Origin: Kutzneria sp. CA-103260
GTDB lineage: Bacteria > Actinomycetota > Actinomycetes > Mycobacteriales > Pseudonocardiaceae
Length of the DNA: 64,000 nucleotides
Direction: 5' to 3'
NCBI RefSeq assembly: GCF_018263855.1
Contig: NZ_CP073318.1
Location: 5,208,001 to 5,272,000 of the forward strand
Positions 21,586-30,921 of the stretch are shown one piece after another. How positions within the stretch are numbered: position 1 is the stretch's first letter; each line of letters starts with the position of its first letter. Position numbers and translations under genes: made by a program. The notes under the pieces were generated by a model. That model saw only the letters and a list, made by a program, of their open reading frames with translations, did not search any database and was not told where the DNA came from.

Positions 21586-22094
21586 CAGCTTCCTTCCAGG
21601 GTCGCGACGATCTCGTCGACGATGCCCTCGGGCTCGTGCTTGTCGGTGTCGACCTCGACCGTGGCGACCTCGCGGTACAGCGGCAGCCGGGCGTCCAGCA
21701 GCGCCTTGAAGGTGGCCCTGGGGTTGACCCCGGCCAGCAGCGGACGCGCGGTCGACAGGCCGGTGCGGCGCACGCCCTCGGCCATGCCGACGTTGAGGAA
21801 CACCACCGTGTGCTCGGCCAGCAGCTTGCGGGTCTCGTCGGCCAGCACCGCGCCGCCGCCCAGCGCGAGCACGCCCTGGTGCTCGGCCAGCGCACGCGCC
21901 ACCGCCTCGCGCTCGATGCGCCGGAACTCCGGCTCGCCGTCGTCGGTGAAGATGTCGGAGATGGACTTGCCGGCCTGCTCGACGATGTCCGCGTCCACGT
22001 CCCGGAACGCCACACCCAGCCGTTCGGCCAGCAGCTCCCCGACAGTGGTCTTGCCCGCGCCCGGCGGGCCGACCACCACCGCCTTAGGACTCAC
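21585..22094 (-). CDS. aroK: Shikimate kinase
   Basis: Phosphorylates shikimate at the 3-hydroxyl. The 169-residue protein has the P-loop VGPPGAGKTTVGELLAERL, substrate-binding DVDADIVE and FRRIEREAV, LALGGGAVL, and the lid RTGLSTARPLLAG. The start GTG 22094 overlaps the aroC stop (GTGA). Confidence 0.97.
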   Translation of the reverse strand: MSPKAVVVGPPGAGKTTVGELLAERLGVAFRDVDADIVEQAGKSISDIFTDDGEPEFRRIEREAVARALAEHQGVLALGGGAVLADETRKLLAEHTVVFLNVGMAEGVRRTGLSTARPLLAGVNPRATFKALLDARLPLYREVATVEVDTDKHEPEGIVDEIVATLEGS

Positions 22095-23281
22095 CAGCGG
22101 TCCTGGAGCGACTTGAGGTAGCCCTCGACGTTGTGCCGGGTCTCGGACAGGGAGTCGCCGCCGAACTTCTCCAGCAGCGCGTCGGCGACGACCAGCGCCA
22201 CCACCGACTCCACGACCACACCGGCCCGCGGCACCGCGCAGATGTCGGAACGCTGGTGGATCGCCACCGCCGGCTCGCCGGTCTGCACGTCGATCGTGGC
22301 CAGCGCACGCGGCACCGTGGAGATGGGCTTCATCGCGACGCGGACCCGCAGCGGCTCGCCGTTGGTGATGCCGCCCTCCAGGCCGCCGGCCCGGTTCGAC
22401 CGCCGCGTCACGCCGGAGACCCCGGGGCCGCGGTCGATCTCGTCGTGGGCCTGGCTGCCGCGGCGGTGCGCGGTGGTGAAGCCGTCGCCGATCTCCACGC
22501 CCTTCATGGCCTGGATGCCCATCAGCGCGCCGGCCAGCCGGGCGTCGAGGCGGCGGTCCCAGTGCACGTGCGAGCCCAGGCCCGGCGGCAGGCCGTAGAC
22601 GATCGCCTCGATCACGCCACCCAGCGTGTCACCGTCCTTCTTCGCGGCGTCGACCTCGGCCACCATCGCCTCGGTGCCGGCGGCGTCGAAGGCGCGCACC
22701 GGGTTCTCGTCGATGGCCGCCAGGTCCTCGGGCTTGGGCAGCGGGGCGTCCGGCGAGCACTCCGCCGCGCCGATCGAGACGACGTGGCTGACCACCTCGG
22801 CGTTGAGCACCTGGCGCAGCAGGTTGCGGGCCACCGTGCCCAGCGCCACCCGCTCCGCCGTCTCCCGGGCGCTGGCCCGCTCCAGCACCGGCCGGGCCTC
22901 ATCGAAGCCGTACTTCTGCATGCCGGGCAGGTCCGCGTGGCCGGGCCGGGGCCGGGTCAGCGGCGCGTTGCGCGCGGAGCCCTCCAGCTCGGCCGGGTCC
23001 ACCGGGTCGGCCGCCATGACCTTTTCCCACTTGGGCCACTCGGCGTTCTCGATGTGCACGGCGATCGGGCCGCCCTGTGTCTTCCCGTGCCGCACCCCGC
23101 CCAGGATCTCGACCTTGTCGGTCTCGAAGTCCATCCGGGGACTGCGGCCGAAGCCCAGCCGCCGACGGGCCAGTTGGACCGAGAGGTCCTCGGTGGTCAC
23201 GGACACTCCGGCGATCATGCCCTCGAGCACACCCACCAGCGCGGGTCCGTGCGATTCTCCAGCGGTGATCCAGCGCAGCAC
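22091..23281 (-). CDS. aroC: Chorismate synthase
   Basis: An FMNH2-dependent enzyme that makes chorismate. The 396-residue protein has the signatures TAGESHGPALVGVLEG at the start, RLGFGRSPRMDFETDKVEILGGVRHGKTQGGPIAV, and RSDICAVPRAGVVVESVVALVVADALLEKFGGDS. The start is GTG 23281, with AAAGGA upstream. It heads the aroC-aroK-aroB-aroQ operon. Its promoter must lie in the 140 bp up to the PTS gene terminator. Confidence 0.98.
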   Translation of the reverse strand: MLRWITAGESHGPALVGVLEGMIAGVSVTTEDLSVQLARRRLGFGRSPRMDFETDKVEILGGVRHGKTQGGPIAVHIENAEWPKWEKVMAADPVDPAELEGSARNAPLTRPRPGHADLPGMQKYGFDEARPVLERASARETAERVALGTVARNLLRQVLNAEVVSHVVSIGAAECSPDAPLPKPEDLAAIDENPVRAFDAAGTEAMVAEVDAAKKDGDTLGGVIEAIVYGLPPGLGSHVHWDRRLDARLAGALMGIQAMKGVEIGDGFTTAHRRGSQAHDEIDRGPGVSGVTRRSNRAGGLEGGITNGEPLRVRVAMKPISTVPRALATIDVQTGEPAVAIHQRSDICAVPRAGVVVESVVALVVADALLEKFGGDSLSETRHNVEGYLKSLQDRW

Positions 23282-23379
23282 CCCTGGATCCTTTCACATC
23301 CGGGCCCGCACCGGCCGGGACAGGCACACCCCGGGCCGCTACGTGACGCCGGTTACACCCACCGTCACCGTCCACTGAG

Positions 23380-23420
23380 GACGCGAGTGGTCCTCCCGTC
23401 GAGGAGGACCACTTCGCGTC
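23380..23420 (-). terminator. Terminator after the PTS IIA gene
   Basis: A 17-bp stem (GACGCGAGTGGTCCTCC pairing with GGAGGACCACTTCGCGTC, one bulged base) with a 6-base spacer lies 4 bp past the PTS IIA stop. No strong U-run follows. Confidence 0.75.
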
Positions 23421-23423
23421 AGT

Positions 23424-23879
23424 TCAGCGCTGCCAGGTGAACAGCGCGTCGCCGGCCTCCACCGGGCCGGGCTCGCGCACGTCGACCAGATTCTCCGCGG
23501 TCGCGTCCAGCGCCACCACCGGGCAGATCGGCGACTTGCCGCCCTCCTGCACCGCCGCCGGGTCCCAGCCGATCACCGGCTGGCCGGCGCGGACCGTCTC
23601 ACCCTTGACCACGTGCAGGGTGAAACCCTCACCCTTGAGCTTGACGGTGTCGATGCCCAGGTGCACCAGCACCGCGGCTCCGTCCGCGGTCGCGACCACG
23701 AACGCGTGCGGGTGCAACGTGACCACCGTGCCGTCCACCGGGGACACCGCGTCACCGGCGGTCAGCTCGGGGTGCACGGCCAGGCCCGGGCCGACCATCG
23801 CCTGCGCGAAGACCGGGTCCGGCACCTCGGTGATCGGCGCGAGCACGCCCTTCACCGGGCTCAGGACCGTCACACTCAT
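23424..23879 (-). CDS. PTS glucose-type EIIA component
   Basis: A cytoplasmic phosphocarrier that passes phosphate from HPr to the IIB domain. The 151-residue stand-alone EIIA(Glc)-like protein (Crr family) has the beta-sandwich signature SPVDGTVVTLHPHAFVVATADGAAVLVHLGIDTVKLKGEGF. One His is in TLHPHAF and the phosphorylated His is in VLVHLGIDTV. It lies downstream of the IIB gene, separated by repeat copy C. With IIB and IIC nearby it completes a GlcNAc/glucose-type permease. No enzyme I gene is in the window. Confidence 0.9.
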   Translation of the reverse strand: MSVTVLSPVKGVLAPITEVPDPVFAQAMVGPGLAVHPELTAGDAVSPVDGTVVTLHPHAFVVATADGAAVLVHLGIDTVKLKGEGFTLHVVKGETVRAGQPVIGWDPAAVQEGGKSPICPVVALDATAENLVDVREPGPVEAGDALFTWQR

Positions 23880-23886
23880 CGAGCCA

Positions 23887-23955
23887 CCTCGCTAGCGCTC
23901 GGCGGCTCGTTGAGCCGGCTCTCTGTGCTGAATGGTTCGCTCGCAAGCTCGCTCA
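23887..23955 (-). repeat. Intercistronic stop-to-SD repeat, copy C (PTS IIB/IIA)
   Basis: Minus strand: TGAGCGAGCTTGCGAGCG (its first codon is the IIB stop), AACCATTCAGCACAGAG core, hairpin CGGCTC / GAGCCG with a 3-base loop, and CGAGCGCTAGCGAGG before the IIA start. Length 69 bp, as in copies A and B. Confidence 0.85.
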
Positions 23956-24189
23956 CAACAGGTCCTCGATGTCGGAGGCGATGGTGTCCGCCTCCGGGCC
24001 GACGATGATCTGCACGACGTTGCCGGCGCGGATCACGCCGTGGGCGCCGATCGCCTTGAGCGCCGCCTCGTCCACCTGGGACCCGTCCTCGAGTTCGCAG
24101 CGCAGCCGCGTGATGCACGGCTCGATCTCGATGATGTTGTCAGCGCCACCGATCGCGGCCAGGATCTTTTCCGCCCTGTCGTCTGCCAT
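23953..24189 (-). CDS. PTS glucose/GlcNAc-type EIIB component
   Basis: A 78-residue stand-alone IIB protein. The phosphorylated Cys lies in IEIEPCITRLRCELED, the classic CxTRLR motif. The fold continues through AALKAIGAHGVIRAGNVVQIIVGPEADTIASDIEDLL. The start is ATG 24189, with GAGAGCGGG upstream. It is divergent from the DasR-like regulator and shares its promoter region, where the dre site lies. Confidence 0.93.
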   Translation of the reverse strand: MADDRAEKILAAIGGADNIIEIEPCITRLRCELEDGSQVDEAALKAIGAHGVIRAGNVVQIIVGPEADTIASDIEDLL

Positions 24190-24329
24190 TGGTCGCCCGC
24201 TCTCACTAGTCGGTTGTGGACAAGACGTCCGCCAGTCGTACGCGAGTCGGCCGGATGGTGGCCGCCCGTGGCACGAACACGTAACGGCGGTTGACACCCG
24301 GTCGCCCGGCGGCGCATCCTCCCCGCACC

Positions 24330-24345
24330 ACTGGTCTAGACCGGA
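24330..24345. promoter_or_regulatory. DasR operator (dre) between PTS IIB and the regulator gene
   Basis: ACTGGTCTAGACCGGA matches 13 of 16 positions of the known Streptomyces dre consensus ACTGGTCTAGACCACT, including the whole TGGTCTAGACC core. It lies in the 223-bp divergent region and can control both directions. The rest of that region shows no other structure. Confidence 0.85.
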
Positions 24346-24412
24346 ACGTACCAATGTTCGCGGCGAGGATCGACAGGTGGGGCCGAATCGAGACGAATCC
24401 AGGGGAGGTGCC

Positions 24413-25204
24413 ATGGCCGCGTTCGACGGCGTGTCGGGCGCCCCGGACCGGATCGTCGACGGTCCCAAGCCCAAGCACGCCCAACTGCGGGAAATCCTGC
24501 GCAAACTGGCCCAGCAGGACCTGCCGCCCGGCTCTCCGATCCCGTCCGAACGCGACCTGGCCGAGCAGTACGGCGTGTCGCGGCTCACGGTGCGGGCGGC
24601 GGTCGGTCAGCTGGTGTCCGAGGGACTTCTGGCCAGGGCGCGTGGCCGCGGCACGTTCACCGCGCAGCGGCGGATGGAGGCCCAGTTGTATCTGGAGTCC
24701 TTCACCGACGACATGCGGCGGCGGGGGCACGCGCCCAGCACTGAGGTGCTGTCGCGTGCCCTCGAGATGCCTCCGCCCGCCGCGGCCGCCGCGCTGGGTC
24801 TGGAGGCGAGCGACCCCGCGTACCGGTTGTTCCGGTTGCGCCGGGCCGACGGCACGCCGCTGGCGGTCGAGCGCGGGTGGTACAACCCGAATCGGCTGCC
24901 CGGTCTGCTCGACCTCGATCTCACTCGGTCGCTGTACACGCTGATGGCTGAGCATTTCGGCGTGCAGCTCAGCCATGGCCGGCAGACCGTGTGGGCCGAG
25001 GCCGCCGATCGCGAGACGGCAAGGCTGCTGGGGGTGCGCACCGGTTCGCCGGTGCTGGTGTTCCGACGGATCTCGACCGCCGACGGCGAGGCCATCGAGG
25101 ACATGACGTCCTGGTACCGGGGCGACCTCTACCAGGTAACCATGCAATTGGACCGGGGCGACCCGGGTTCCGGTCCGCTTTCCGCCCACGGAGGAAACCG
25201 ATGA
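24413..25204 (+). CDS. dasR: GntR/HutC-family regulator, DasR-like
   Basis: A repressor whose Streptomyces relative senses glucosamine-6-phosphate and controls chitin/GlcNAc use. The 263-residue protein has a winged-helix domain (PSERDLAEQYGVSRLTVRAAVGQLVSEGLLARARGRGTFTA) and a C-terminal UTRA effector domain (YRLFRLRRADGTPLAVERGWYN... VLVFRRISTADGEAIEDMTSWYRGDLYQ). The ATG at 24413 has GGGGAGG upstream. The long upstream open frame is non-coding. The dre site at 24330 suggests autoregulation. The gene overlaps the IIC gene by ATGA. The symbol rests on motif, context and operator. Confidence 0.85.
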   Translation: MAAFDGVSGAPDRIVDGPKPKHAQLREILRKLAQQDLPPGSPIPSERDLAEQYGVSRLTVRAAVGQLVSEGLLARARGRGTFTAQRRMEAQLYLESFTDDMRRRGHAPSTEVLSRALEMPPPAAAAALGLEASDPAYRLFRLRRADGTPLAVERGWYNPNRLPGLLDLDLTRSLYTLMAEHFGVQLSHGRQTVWAEAADRETARLLGVRTGSPVLVFRRISTADGEAIEDMTSWYRGDLYQVTMQLDRGDPGSGPLSAHGGNR

Positions 25205-26481
25205 GTGCCAGCGCCCCCACGGTGGCCGGCGGCAACAAGGGTCTGGCCGGGCTGCAACGCCTCGGTCGGAGCCTGATGCTGCCGATCGCGACGCTGCCCG
25301 CCGCCGGCCTGCTGCTGCGGCTCGGGCAGGACGACCTGCTCGGCAGTTTCAAGAACGACTTCATGCAGAACGTCGCGAAGGTGTTCGTCGCGGCTGGCGG
25401 TGGCCTGCTCAACTACCTGCCGCTGCTGTTCGCCGTCGGCATCGCCATCGGCTTCGCCCGCAAGGGCGACGGCTCCACCGCCGTGGCCGCCGTCGTCGGT
25501 TTTGTGGTGTTCACCCAGGTCGTCCAGGTGTTCGCCCCGGTGGTCGCGAAGAAGGTCGGCGACGCCCCCACGCCGCCAGGGGGTTGGCCCTACGGCGTGC
25601 TCGCCGGCATCGTCGTCGGTCTCGTCTCGGCCTACATGTGGCAGCGCTTCTACCGCATCAAGCTGCCTCCGTACCTGGCGTTCTTCGGCGGCCGCCGGTT
25701 CGTGCCGATCATCAACTCCCTGGTGATGATCGTCCTGGGCGTGATCTTCGGCCTGCTGTACCCGATCTTCAACACCGGCCTGACCGCGTTCGGCAACCTC
25801 CTGTCGAACAACCCGGTCGTCGGCGGCGGCATCTACGGCGTGGTCAACCGCCTCCTGATCCCGTTCGGCCTGCACAACGTCATCAACTCGGTGGTGTGGT
25901 TCCTCAGCGGTCACTTCACCGGTGCGGACGGCAAGGACTACACCGGCGACCTGACCCGGTTCCTCCACCATGACCCGACCGCCGGCGCTTACATGACCGG
26001 CTTCTTCCCGATCTTCATGTTCGCTCTGCCGGCCGCAGCCCTGGCGATCTGGCGCACCGCCAAGCCCTCGCAGCGCAAGGTCGTCGGCGGCATCATGATT
26101 TCCGCTGCCCTGACCGCGTTCCTGACCGGCGTCACCGAGCCGATCGAGTTCTCGTTCATGTTCGTCGCGTGGCCGCTGTACGTCATCCACGCCATCCTCA
26201 CCGGCACTTCGCTGGCCGTGGTGAACCTGCTGGGCATCCATGACGGCTTCAACTTCTCCGCCGGCGCCATCGACTTCGTGCTGAACTGGGGCATCGCCCA
26301 GAAGCCGTTGCTGTTGTTGCTGGTCGGCGTCATCTATGGCGTGATCTACTACCTGGTGTTCAGCTTCGTGATCAAGAGGTGGAACCTCCGCACGCCGGGC
26401 CGCGAGGATGACGCTGACGAGCAGCTGGAGGGCGGCGACGCGGTCACCGAGACCGCTCCGCGCAGCCGCCAGTCCAAGTAG
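25201..26481 (+). CDS. nagE2: PTS N-acetylglucosamine-type EIIC permease
   Basis: A 426-residue membrane channel of the Glc/GlcNAc PTS family. It starts with LQRLGRSLMLPIATLPAAGLLLRLGQ, has about ten hydrophobic helices, and carries the substrate motifs IPFGLHNVINSVVWF and GVTEPIEFSFMFVAWPLYVIHA. It is a IIC-only protein, so it needs the separate IIB and IIA made by the divergent genes. The ATG at 25201 overlaps the dasR stop. GlcNAc specificity is inferred from the DasR context and similarity to the Streptomyces nagE2 arrangement. Confidence 0.85.
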   Translation: MSASAPTVAGGNKGLAGLQRLGRSLMLPIATLPAAGLLLRLGQDDLLGSFKNDFMQNVAKVFVAAGGGLLNYLPLLFAVGIAIGFARKGDGSTAVAAVVGFVVFTQVVQVFAPVVAKKVGDAPTPPGGWPYGVLAGIVVGLVSAYMWQRFYRIKLPPYLAFFGGRRFVPIINSLVMIVLGVIFGLLYPIFNTGLTAFGNLLSNNPVVGGGIYGVVNRLLIPFGLHNVINSVVWFLSGHFTGADGKDYTGDLTRFLHHDPTAGAYMTGFFPIFMFALPAAALAIWRTAKPSQRKVVGGIMISAALTAFLTGVTEPIEFSFMFVAWPLYVIHAILTGTSLAVVNLLGIHDGFNFSAGAIDFVLNWGIAQKPLLLLLVGVIYGVIYYLVFSFVIKRWNLRTPGREDDADEQLEGGDAVTETAPRSRQSK

Positions 26482-26510
26482 GACCGCCACACCGCACGAA
26501 AGGGAAGACC

Positions 26511-26777
26511 ATGCCGGAACTTCGGGTCACCGTGGCCAGCAAGGTTGGTTTGCACGCCAGGCCGGCCGCCCTGCTGGCGAAGGCCGCCTCCGGTCAGGCC
26601 GTGCCCGTCTCCATCCGCAAGGAGGGAGGCGAGCAGGTGGACGCCGCCAGCGTCCTGGGCCTCATGACCCTCGGCGCCATGCACGGTGACGAGGTGATCC
26701 TGTCCGCCGAGGGCTCCGGCGCCGATGAGGCCCTGGCCGCCGTCGCGGACGTCATCACCACCGACCTCGACGGCTAG
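26511..26777 (+). CDS. ptsH: Phosphocarrier HPr
   Basis: Relays phosphate from enzyme I to EIIA. The 88-residue protein has the phosphorylated His in ASKVGLHARPAALLAKAA (His15). The Ser46 region is AASVLGLMTLGAMHGDEV; Leu-Met after the Gly is usual for HPr. AGGGAAG precedes the ATG. It sits 29 bp after the IIC gene. Its stop overlaps the last bases of the convergent DUF222/HNH gene by a few bases. Confidence 0.96.
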   Translation: MPELRVTVASKVGLHARPAALLAKAASGQAVPVSIRKEGGEQVDAASVLGLMTLGAMHGDEVILSAEGSGADEALAAVADVITTDLDG

Positions 26778-27949
26778 CCCGCCCTCTGCCACCGCTGGCC
26801 CCGATCCCCGCGATCGGGGCCAGCGGTGAATTCCGCTTTCCCGTCGCCGATCGTCACCTGCCAATGGCTGTGGTGCACCAGCCGATGGTGACTTCCGCAC
26901 AGCAGCACCAGATTGTCCATACTGGTCGGTCCCCCGTCCGCCCAGTGGATCACGTGATGGGCGTGACATTGCCTGGGTCTGCGTTGGCATCCCGGGAACG
27001 CGCACCCTTTGTCTCGGATGATCAGCGCTTTCCGGATGCTGGTGGGGATCGTCCGGCTGGCCCGTCCGATGTCCAGCACTTCGGACTTGGCCCCCAGCAC
27101 CACCCGCATCACCTTGCTGTCACAGCCGATCCTCCGTGCCGAGGCCGCGTCCATCGGCCCCATGCTCTCCACATCGGCCGTGCCCCGCTGTTCCTGGAAG
27201 TCCTTCAGCGACATGGTCAGCGCCAGATGCGGCCGCTCCCCGCCTTCCTCCGGCAGGTCTTCGCTGTTGGCGGCGAGGTCGATGATCTCCGCAAAGGCAT
27301 CGCCTTGCCGTTCGGCCGTGGTGCGGGTGTCGCCGGCGGAGGTCGGCTTCGCGAGCGGGCTGAGCAACGCCGTCAGCTTCGCCCCCGACTCCTGGTCAAT
27401 CTTCCCCCGAAACACCACCGACCCGTCCTTACGGCTGGTCAGATGCAACTCCCGCCTCGGCTCCGCCAACTCCCGATCATCCGGCGCTTTCCCATCCTGA
27501 TCCAGCAACTGGAGAATATGCCGGGCGATCACCCGCAACGTCGCCCCGTCGAACTCGCGGGCGTTCACCAGCAGCGCAGCCTCAACCTGGTCCCGCTGCT
27601 CTTCAGGCGCTTCGGCCAGTGTCTTGTCGATCACCACCAGATGCTGCTTACTCAGCAGGCCTTCGCCGGCCGCCTCACGGACCGCCTCCCGCTCGAACAA
27701 CTCCGCGTGCCGGAGCAGATCCCTGGCCTCCGCCCGGGTGATCCCCCACCGCGCCACCAGATCCGCCACCATCGTCGCCTGATCGTCCTTGGCGCGGGCA
27801 GTCCGTGACCACAACTCGGCCACCACCTCCACCTGCCGCACATAATCAGCCCGACGGCAGACTTCGGCCCTCTCACCCTCCGACCACAACGCCCCGTCGT
27901 CCAACCGCCACCACCCGGCGTCGGCAGACCGATCCAACGTTGCTGTCAT
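26774..27949 (-). CDS. DUF222 / 13E12-repeat HNH endonuclease-like protein, copy 1
   Basis: A 391-residue member of the actinobacterial DUF222 (REP13E12) family. The DUF222 domain covers about residues 20-250. A C-terminal HNH nuclease motif follows (GCAFPGCQRRPRQCHAHHVIHWADGG... DNLVLLCGSHHRLVHH). Its biological role is not established. Residues after HHSHW differ from copy 2, and the last ~16 codons (GPDRGDRGQRWQRAG) are read from the ptsH terminator hairpin. TAGAAT lies 6 bases before the ATG, so a leaderless transcript is likely. It is near-identical to the gene at 51550. Confidence 0.9.
   Translation of the reverse strand: MTATLDRSADAGWWRLDDGALWSEGERAEVCRRADYVRQVEVVAELWSRTARAKDDQATMVADLVARWGITRAEARDLLRHAELFEREAVREAAGEGLLSKQHLVVIDKTLAEAPEEQRDQVEAALLVNAREFDGATLRVIARHILQLLDQDGKAPDDRELAEPRRELHLTSRKDGSVVFRGKIDQESGAKLTALLSPLAKPTSAGDTRTTAERQGDAFAEIIDLAANSEDLPEEGGERPHLALTMSLKDFQEQRGTADVESMGPMDAASARRIGCDSKVMRVVLGAKSEVLDIGRASRTIPTSIRKALIIRDKGCAFPGCQRRPRQCHAHHVIHWADGGPTSMDNLVLLCGSHHRLVHHSHWQVTIGDGKAEFTAGPDRGDRGQRWQRAG
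26792..26826. terminator. Terminator after ptsH, inside the 3' end of the HNH gene
   Basis: A perfect 15-bp stem CCGCTGGCCCCGATC / GATCGGGGCCAGCGG with a 5-base loop, 15 bp past the ptsH stop. No U-run follows. The same bases are coding sequence for the convergent DUF222/HNH copy 1. Confidence 0.85.
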
Positions 27950-28297
27950 ACCCCCATTCTACCTCCCCTTTGAGAACGATTTCCCTTACACGCCAACAAA
28001 CACCCATGTGGGTGACACGCTGGAAAGCGCTTTCCGCAACAGTCGCGCAGACAACCAGATCCCCCACGACACAACCAAGAACGCACACCCCACCCAACGC
28101 ACCCCGACAACGAAACGCAACACCCCACCCCACGTCCCAAGCCCTCCCTAGACACAACCACCCACCCTCCCGCCGGCAACCCACCCAACCCCACCACCCA
28201 CCTGACGCACGCGGCCTGGCCAACCGTCCACGCAGGCCCGCAACCCACCACGGGACGAGAGAGGCAGGAGGCAGGACGGGGTGGCAGTTGAGAGATG
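26870..28297 (-). repeat. Inverted duplication, copy 1 (HNH gene plus ~340 bp upstream)
   Basis: Matches 51200-52637 in the opposite orientation. The similarity begins at CCCTCATCTC-CAACTGCC, runs through a G/T-rich 5' region and ends at the codons for HHSHW. The 27950-28297 part is non-coding. On the gene strand it is strongly G/T-rich, and it holds the perfect palindrome GGAAAGCGCTTTCC (28022-28035), which in copy 2 is GGAAATCGCTTTCC. The spacing between the copies is about 23 kb. Confidence 0.9.
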
Positions 28298-28381
28298 AGG
28301 GCGGAGGGCGGAGGGCGGAGGGCGGAGGGCGGAGGGCGGAGGGCGGAGGGCGGAGGGCGGAGGGCGGAGGGCGGAGGGCGG
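28298..28381. repeat. 7-bp tandem repeat (AGGGCGG x12)
   Basis: Twelve perfect tandem copies of AGGGCGG directly at the outer edge of the DUF222 duplication, between it and the chitinase terminator. The array is absent at the second copy of the duplication. It has no stop in several frames, which creates artefactual RAEGGGR-repeat reading frames on one strand and RPPPSAL repeats on the other. Not considered coding. Confidence 0.9.
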
Positions 28382-28397
28382 GAAAGAATACAAAAAA

Positions 28398-28429
28398 GGG
28401 CCTTCCCGCCACCACAGACGGGAAGGCCC
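28398..28429 (-). terminator. Intrinsic terminator of chitinase 1
   Basis: A perfect 11-bp stem GGGCCTTCCCG / CGGGAAGGCCC with a 10-base loop. On the minus strand a TTTTTTGTATT run follows. This is the clearest U-tailed terminator in the window and lies 17 bp past the chitinase stop. Confidence 0.92.
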
Positions 28430-28445
28430 TCAACCCGCAAACCGC

Positions 28446-29825
<1,380 letters not shown>

Positions 29826-29838
29826 GCGCAGCTCCCTG

Positions 29839-29854
29839 TTTGGTCTACACCAAT
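29839..29854 (-). promoter_or_regulatory. dre-like DasR operator of chitinase 1
   Basis: On the minus strand ATTGGTGTAGACCAAA, which keeps the TGGT-TAGACCA core of dre sites, ends 14 bases before the chitinase ATG. It would overlap the promoter or transcript start. It is similar to the TGGTCYAGACC-type direct repeats long known in Streptomyces chitinase promoters. Confidence 0.7.
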
Positions 29855-30000
29855 TGGTGGCCACACCCTCCGCCCGGCGATCACGGGTGTCAAGAGGCCA
29901 AACCGGGCGGGAAGCCAACTGTCCCAAGGGAATTGCCCAAACGATTGCGGTACGCGACCCGACGCTGACCGTTTGTGTCTGCCGCAAACGTGCATTCGGT

Positions 30001-30076
30001 GTGCCCGAGAGCGGGACTCGCGAGGGAGGACGGCCGGAACTCGACATTCGGTTGCCTGAGAGCGGGACTCGCGGGG
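30001..30076. repeat. GAGTCCCGC-family repeat, two head-to-tail units after aroE
   Basis: Two direct units at 30001-30026 (GTGCCCGAGAGCGGGACTCG...) and 30051-30076 (GTTGCCTGAGAGCGGGACTC...), 50 bp apart, each preceded by CATTCGG. The same unit recurs as an inverted pair at 43078-43154. It lies directly past the aroE stop and may act as its terminator. The remaining ~170 bp up to the chitinase start shows only the promoter and dre-like site. Confidence 0.75.
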
Positions 30077-30078
30077 GG

Positions 30079-30921
30079 TTAAACGGGTAGGGGGAGGTGG
30101 TTTCCGGTGGCGGAGCGCAGAGCGAGCCGCATGGCGGCACGGGGGGCCGGCTGGCCGGTGAACCACTGGACCTGGGCGAAGGCTTGGTGCAGCAGCATGT
30201 CCAGCCCGGTGACGAGCCTGGTGCCCCGCTCCCCCGCGGCCTGGGCCAGCGGCGTGGGCCACGGGTGATAGATGACGTCGAAAACGCAGCCGGCCCGGAC
30301 GATGTCCCCGGCCACCGGTTCGACGGCCCCCACCGGCACAGTGCTGACAACCAGCTCCGCTCCCCCGCACAGCGTCGCGAAGTCCACGGCGTCCCACCGG
30401 ACGAGTTCCACATCGATGCCGACCCGCTCAGCGCAGGCCAGCGCCTCACCGGCCCGCAAAGGATCCCGCACGACGATGGTCGCGGACGGGATCTCCAGCG
30501 CCTCCAGGGCGGTCAGCGCGGCGGTGGCGGTTCCGCCGGCGCCTAACACCACGGCTCGACCGCCCTGCACGCCGCCAGCGGCCCGCAGGGAGCCGACGAT
30601 GCCCTCGACGTCGGTGCAGTCGGCCAGCCAACCGCCGGCCGCCCGCGGCACCAGGGTGTTGGCCGCGCCGACGAGCTCCGCGACCCGAGTGCGCTCCACG
30701 GCATGGGCCAACGCGGCCCGCTTGCCGGGCATCGTGACCGCCAACCCGGCCCATTCCGGTCCCAGCCCGTCCACGAACCCGGGCAGCTCGTCGGCCTCGC
30801 ACCGGACCCGGGAGAACGTCCAGTCGGACAGCCCCAGCTCACGGTAGGCGGCGGCGTGCAGCACCGGGGACAGCGAGTGCTCGATCGGCGAGCCGAGCAC
30901 CGCGGCCTGACGAGCAGCCAT
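30079..30921 (-). CDS. aroE: Shikimate dehydrogenase
   Basis: Reduces 3-dehydroshikimate with NADPH. The 280-residue protein has the substrate site GSPIEHSLSPVLHAAAYRELGL, a lysine in VTMPGKRAALAHA, Asn/Asp in GAANTLVPR and DCTDVEGIVGSLR, the nucleotide-binding VLGAGGTATAALTAL, and DVIYHPWPTPLAQAAGERG. The ATG at 30921 shares a base with the mltG TAA stop. It is separate from the aroCKBQ operon, as in many actinobacteria. Confidence 0.95.
   Translation of the reverse strand: MAARQAAVLGSPIEHSLSPVLHAAAYRELGLSDWTFSRVRCEADELPGFVDGLGPEWAGLAVTMPGKRAALAHAVERTRVAELVGAANTLVPRAAGGWLADCTDVEGIVGSLRAAGGVQGGRAVVLGAGGTATAALTALEALEIPSATIVVRDPLRAGEALACAERVGIDVELVRWDAVDFATLCGGAELVVSTVPVGAVEPVAGDIVRAGCVFDVIYHPWPTPLAQAAGERGTRLVTGLDMLLHQAFAQVQWFTGQPAPRAAMRLALRSATGNHLPLPV

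Noticed and set aside
26774..27949. Classical insertion sequence
   Set aside because: No transposase or terminal inverted repeats with target duplication could be found around the DUF222/HNH copies. The family is not a known IS transposase.
28298..28381. CRISPR array
   Set aside because: The repeats are 7 bp, contiguous and without spacers, and no cas genes are present.
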